Of a stretch of DNA of 64,000 nucleotides, positions 61,900 through 64,000 are shown in pieces (the stretch's first letter is position 1; every line of letters begins with the position of its first letter). The notes beneath the pieces are model-generated. The model was not told the origin of the DNA and made no database searches. It saw only the letters and a list, made by a program, of their open reading frames with translations. The DNA comes from Setophaga petechia (lineage: Eukaryota > Chordata > Aves > Passeriformes > Parulidae), in the NCBI GenBank assembly GCA_024362935.1, contig JANCRA010000014.1:15116258-15180257 (forward strand). Direction: 5' to 3'. The position numbers and the translations under genes were made by a program.

Positions 61900-62404
61900 G
61901 TCCTTAGCAAGATAATTGAGGATCATAATGGTGGGAAAGGACTGCAGTCATCATTCGCTGCCTGTCAGGTATCAGTACTCATCTTCGTGTCATCCGTCAC
62001 CATTGAACCACTCTGTCATCTTTCCCCAGCCTTCAGCGCCGCTCCTTCTCATCGTGTTCATTATCTCCGGCTCCGACCCAGCCCCCTCCCCCAGCCCCTG
62101 TAAATGCATCTTTGTGCGACTCTCAGTCTTCTGATTATGAATCGATGATCATGTGGTGTAAGAGAGATAGATGGCTTTTAGTTCCATCTTGTCTTCTCTA
62201 ATTGTAAAATATTAGTTACATTAGACTGTGTCTTTTGATTAATGGAACTTATTTGGAGTGGCCTCTCCCAGCCCTCCCCCTTCCAAAGTCCTCCACTGAC
62301 TTTTGAGAATTGAGTGATTTCACTTAAAGCAGACAAATAGGCCCTTCAGCAAGGAGATAGCTGAGCTCTAATATTGTGGGCAAAGCAAGCTCACGGAGCC
62401 AGAG

Positions 62405-62432
62405 TTGTGTGTGTGTGTGTATGCGTGTGTGT
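62405..62432. repeat. (GT)n microsatellite
   Basis: About eight GT steps, an ATGC interruption, then four more GT steps. Confidence 0.95.
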
Positions 62433-63000
62433 TTTTAAAGAAAGCCTTCAACTCTGCCTAGACAAACACAGACCATTTATTAACGTGCGTACAGCCGTGC
62501 TATTTTGCAAATCCAGCAATTCTTATAAAGCTGCAAAACAGGACATAAGGCTGAATGGCTTCTGAATTAAATTAATCTTAGATAGGAATTAAGAGCATCC
62601 TCGCTTTCACTTTGGATGAAACAGGTCAGTCCAGAACTTTGATGTATTAATGCTAGCATAAAGTGTTATCTTAATACTCTCTTTTATACTTACAGGACAT
62701 ATCATCAGCCAAATGTCTCTTCCTTGTACATCTGACACTGCGAGACATTCGTCCTTTAATACAAAATTTATCTTATTTGGCACTATTTACCTAAACATGG
62801 TCTGTTGATAAAGTCCTTGCTGTACAAATGGAAAGGCAGTTGACTAAATCCCTTATTATAAATAATCACTGTCTATCTTTCAGTGTAAATTCAAGGACAT
62901 GTTCACTTTCAAGCTATCAGTTCAATTAGAAAAGGTCTATTCACTGTCGATGTCTATATCTCATGGAAATAGGAAAGCACAGTTAATAAACAAATCAAAC

Positions 63001-64000
63001 TATTTTAAAAAATAGCACAGTGGATTATGAATTCTAGAGCCCATGCTGATGGTGACACTGTCAGGACACATGCTATACAAAAATATATACAAACAGTGTT
63101 ATCTAAATTCTTTATGCTACCTTCAGGATTTAAATCTGACCTTTGTGCCTTCCCTCTCCAAATCTTTGACATTATTTCAGAAGAAAATGCCTATACTGTA
63201 CCATATATTAAAATTTAAGGAATAAGTTTGCACACGTATAAAATGCTAGTTAAGCCTTTTTCAATTTACTTCTTTCTGTTAAGAATAGGAAAACTGGTTT
63301 GAGGTTGTGAACAATTGTGTATACAGTTAGGGCTTGGGATTGACCTGCCCCAGAGCTGAGGAGCAGGAGCAGGGGCTGGTCCTGATCTTCCTGATTTTAC
63401 TGTAATGGCTGGGGCAGTTTCTATATCTGAAAGGCTTTTACCGTGGTAGCCATGTGATTATAGAAAAATCGCTGTTCTTTCTGTAAGAAAGGAACTCTCT
63501 AGCCTTTCAGGCTACAGAAGATGCTTGAAAGTAGGAATCCAGAAAGCTGGAAAAAGTCCAGAAACCCACAACTACCTTCCGCCAAGATTTTTTAAATATA
63601 TAAATATTTTTTATATATTGCACTATATTAATCACATCCTATGGAATTTAAAGGAGCTTATCCAGTGGCCTGGATCTTGATACCTGGAGGCTCAGATGAA
63701 AAGGCTCTGTATGCAACATCAGCACTGCTCTACTCCATCCATGTGCTTGTCTGAGATCAAAATTTGGCTCCTGTTGGGTATTTCCACACAGTATTTACCA
63801 CCCGAGAAGCAGTGATTATATTTAATGGCAGAATTTCAGTTGACTTCTCAATATGTATTGAGTTGACCTTTAAGTTAAACCACAGATTAATTTTTTTTAG
63901 TTGTCTCTTTAAGTACATTTATAGACCTCTCTGTTCTGATTAGCATAATGGTAGATAGAGGAAAGTTACCTGCCTCAGATTATTTGTTGAAATCAGAGAA
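63001..64000. other. AT-rich non-coding stretch
   Basis: Two overlapping short frames at 63027-63225 have no recognisable domain. An AT-only stretch with near-palindromic AAATATATAAATATTT lies at about 63590-63620. No gene, RNA or transposon is recognised up to the window end. Confidence 0.55.

Larger units (their letters stand above)
61200..63000. promoter_or_regulatory. Candidate cluster of conserved developmental regulatory elements
   Basis: The long non-repetitive sequence keeps isolated CpGs (near 61226, 61279, 61341, 61435, 61719, 61987-62000, 62038-62077, 62145) and has no credible coding frame. A PBX-HOX composite match TGATTAATGG lies at 62236-62245, and ATTATGAATCGATGATCATG-type homeodomain/CUT-like sequence lies near 62134-62153. 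A polypyrimidine tract (61854-61899) and a GT microsatellite (62405-62432) interrupt it. The texture is that of vertebrate conserved non-coding clusters near developmental genes. Conservation is inferred from appearance only. Confidence 0.3.

Noticed and set aside
1..64000. tRNA genes, endogenous retroviral LTRs and known microRNAs
   Set aside because: Reading through for their characteristic words and ends gave nothing I could support; a library search would be needed to exclude diverged copies.

Overview
This window reads as vertebrate nuclear DNA, most likely from a bird. The main evidence is a set of CR1-clade LINE fragments: three 3' ends carrying the typical ATTCTGTG-type terminal octamers, and one decayed reverse-transcriptase segment. 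AT-rich sequence with sparse CpG, broken by a few sharp CpG-rich islands and GC-rich minisatellites, also fits an avian genome. A passerine is possible but cannot be shown from these data.

I could not establish any protein-coding gene. The open frames are short, mostly start inside non-coding sequence, overlap on both strands and show no recognisable domain. The longest ones coincide with CpG-rich or tandem-repeat DNA, where stop codons are rare. Two frames keep a weak claim: a possible terminal exon at 37391-37533, with an acceptor-like upstream sequence and an AATAAA downstream, and a 107-codon frame at 40802-41125 beside a CpG island. The window is best described as a gene desert or the inside of a very long intron.

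Layout. 1-940 is AT-rich and plain. 941-1440 holds a G/T-rich tract and CpG island 1. 1441-25000 is ordinary non-coding DNA with several segments that look like candidate conserved regulatory elements (about 8061-8340, 11271-11810, 13800-14240, 20540-21190) and a strong G-quadruplex motif at 9131-9161. 25050-25455 is the decayed CR1 reverse transcriptase on the minus strand. 25460-40200 is mostly plain, with a 25-bp perfect tandem duplication (32798-32846), the possible exon at 37391 and a candidate enhancer block at 37560-38480. 40241-41200 combines a 30-bp minisatellite, CpG island 2 and a possible conserved segment; a CR1 3' end follows (41632-41989). 45140-45234 is a 22-bp minisatellite. 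45240-55850 is plain. A small CR1 tail lies at 55850-55946.

57055-58460 is the most distinctive part: a CpG-rich domain with a 56-bp minisatellite, a 26-bp minisatellite and a near-consensus CTCF motif. A minus-strand CR1 tail follows at 58653-58812. 61200-63000 looks like another cluster of developmental regulatory sequence.

No tRNA, rRNA, known microRNA, CRISPR array, complete retrovirus or intact transposon was recognised. The working picture is a non-coding regulatory landscape, with any function carried by CpG islands, a possible insulator site and candidate enhancers. That picture is inference, because conservation cannot be measured here.
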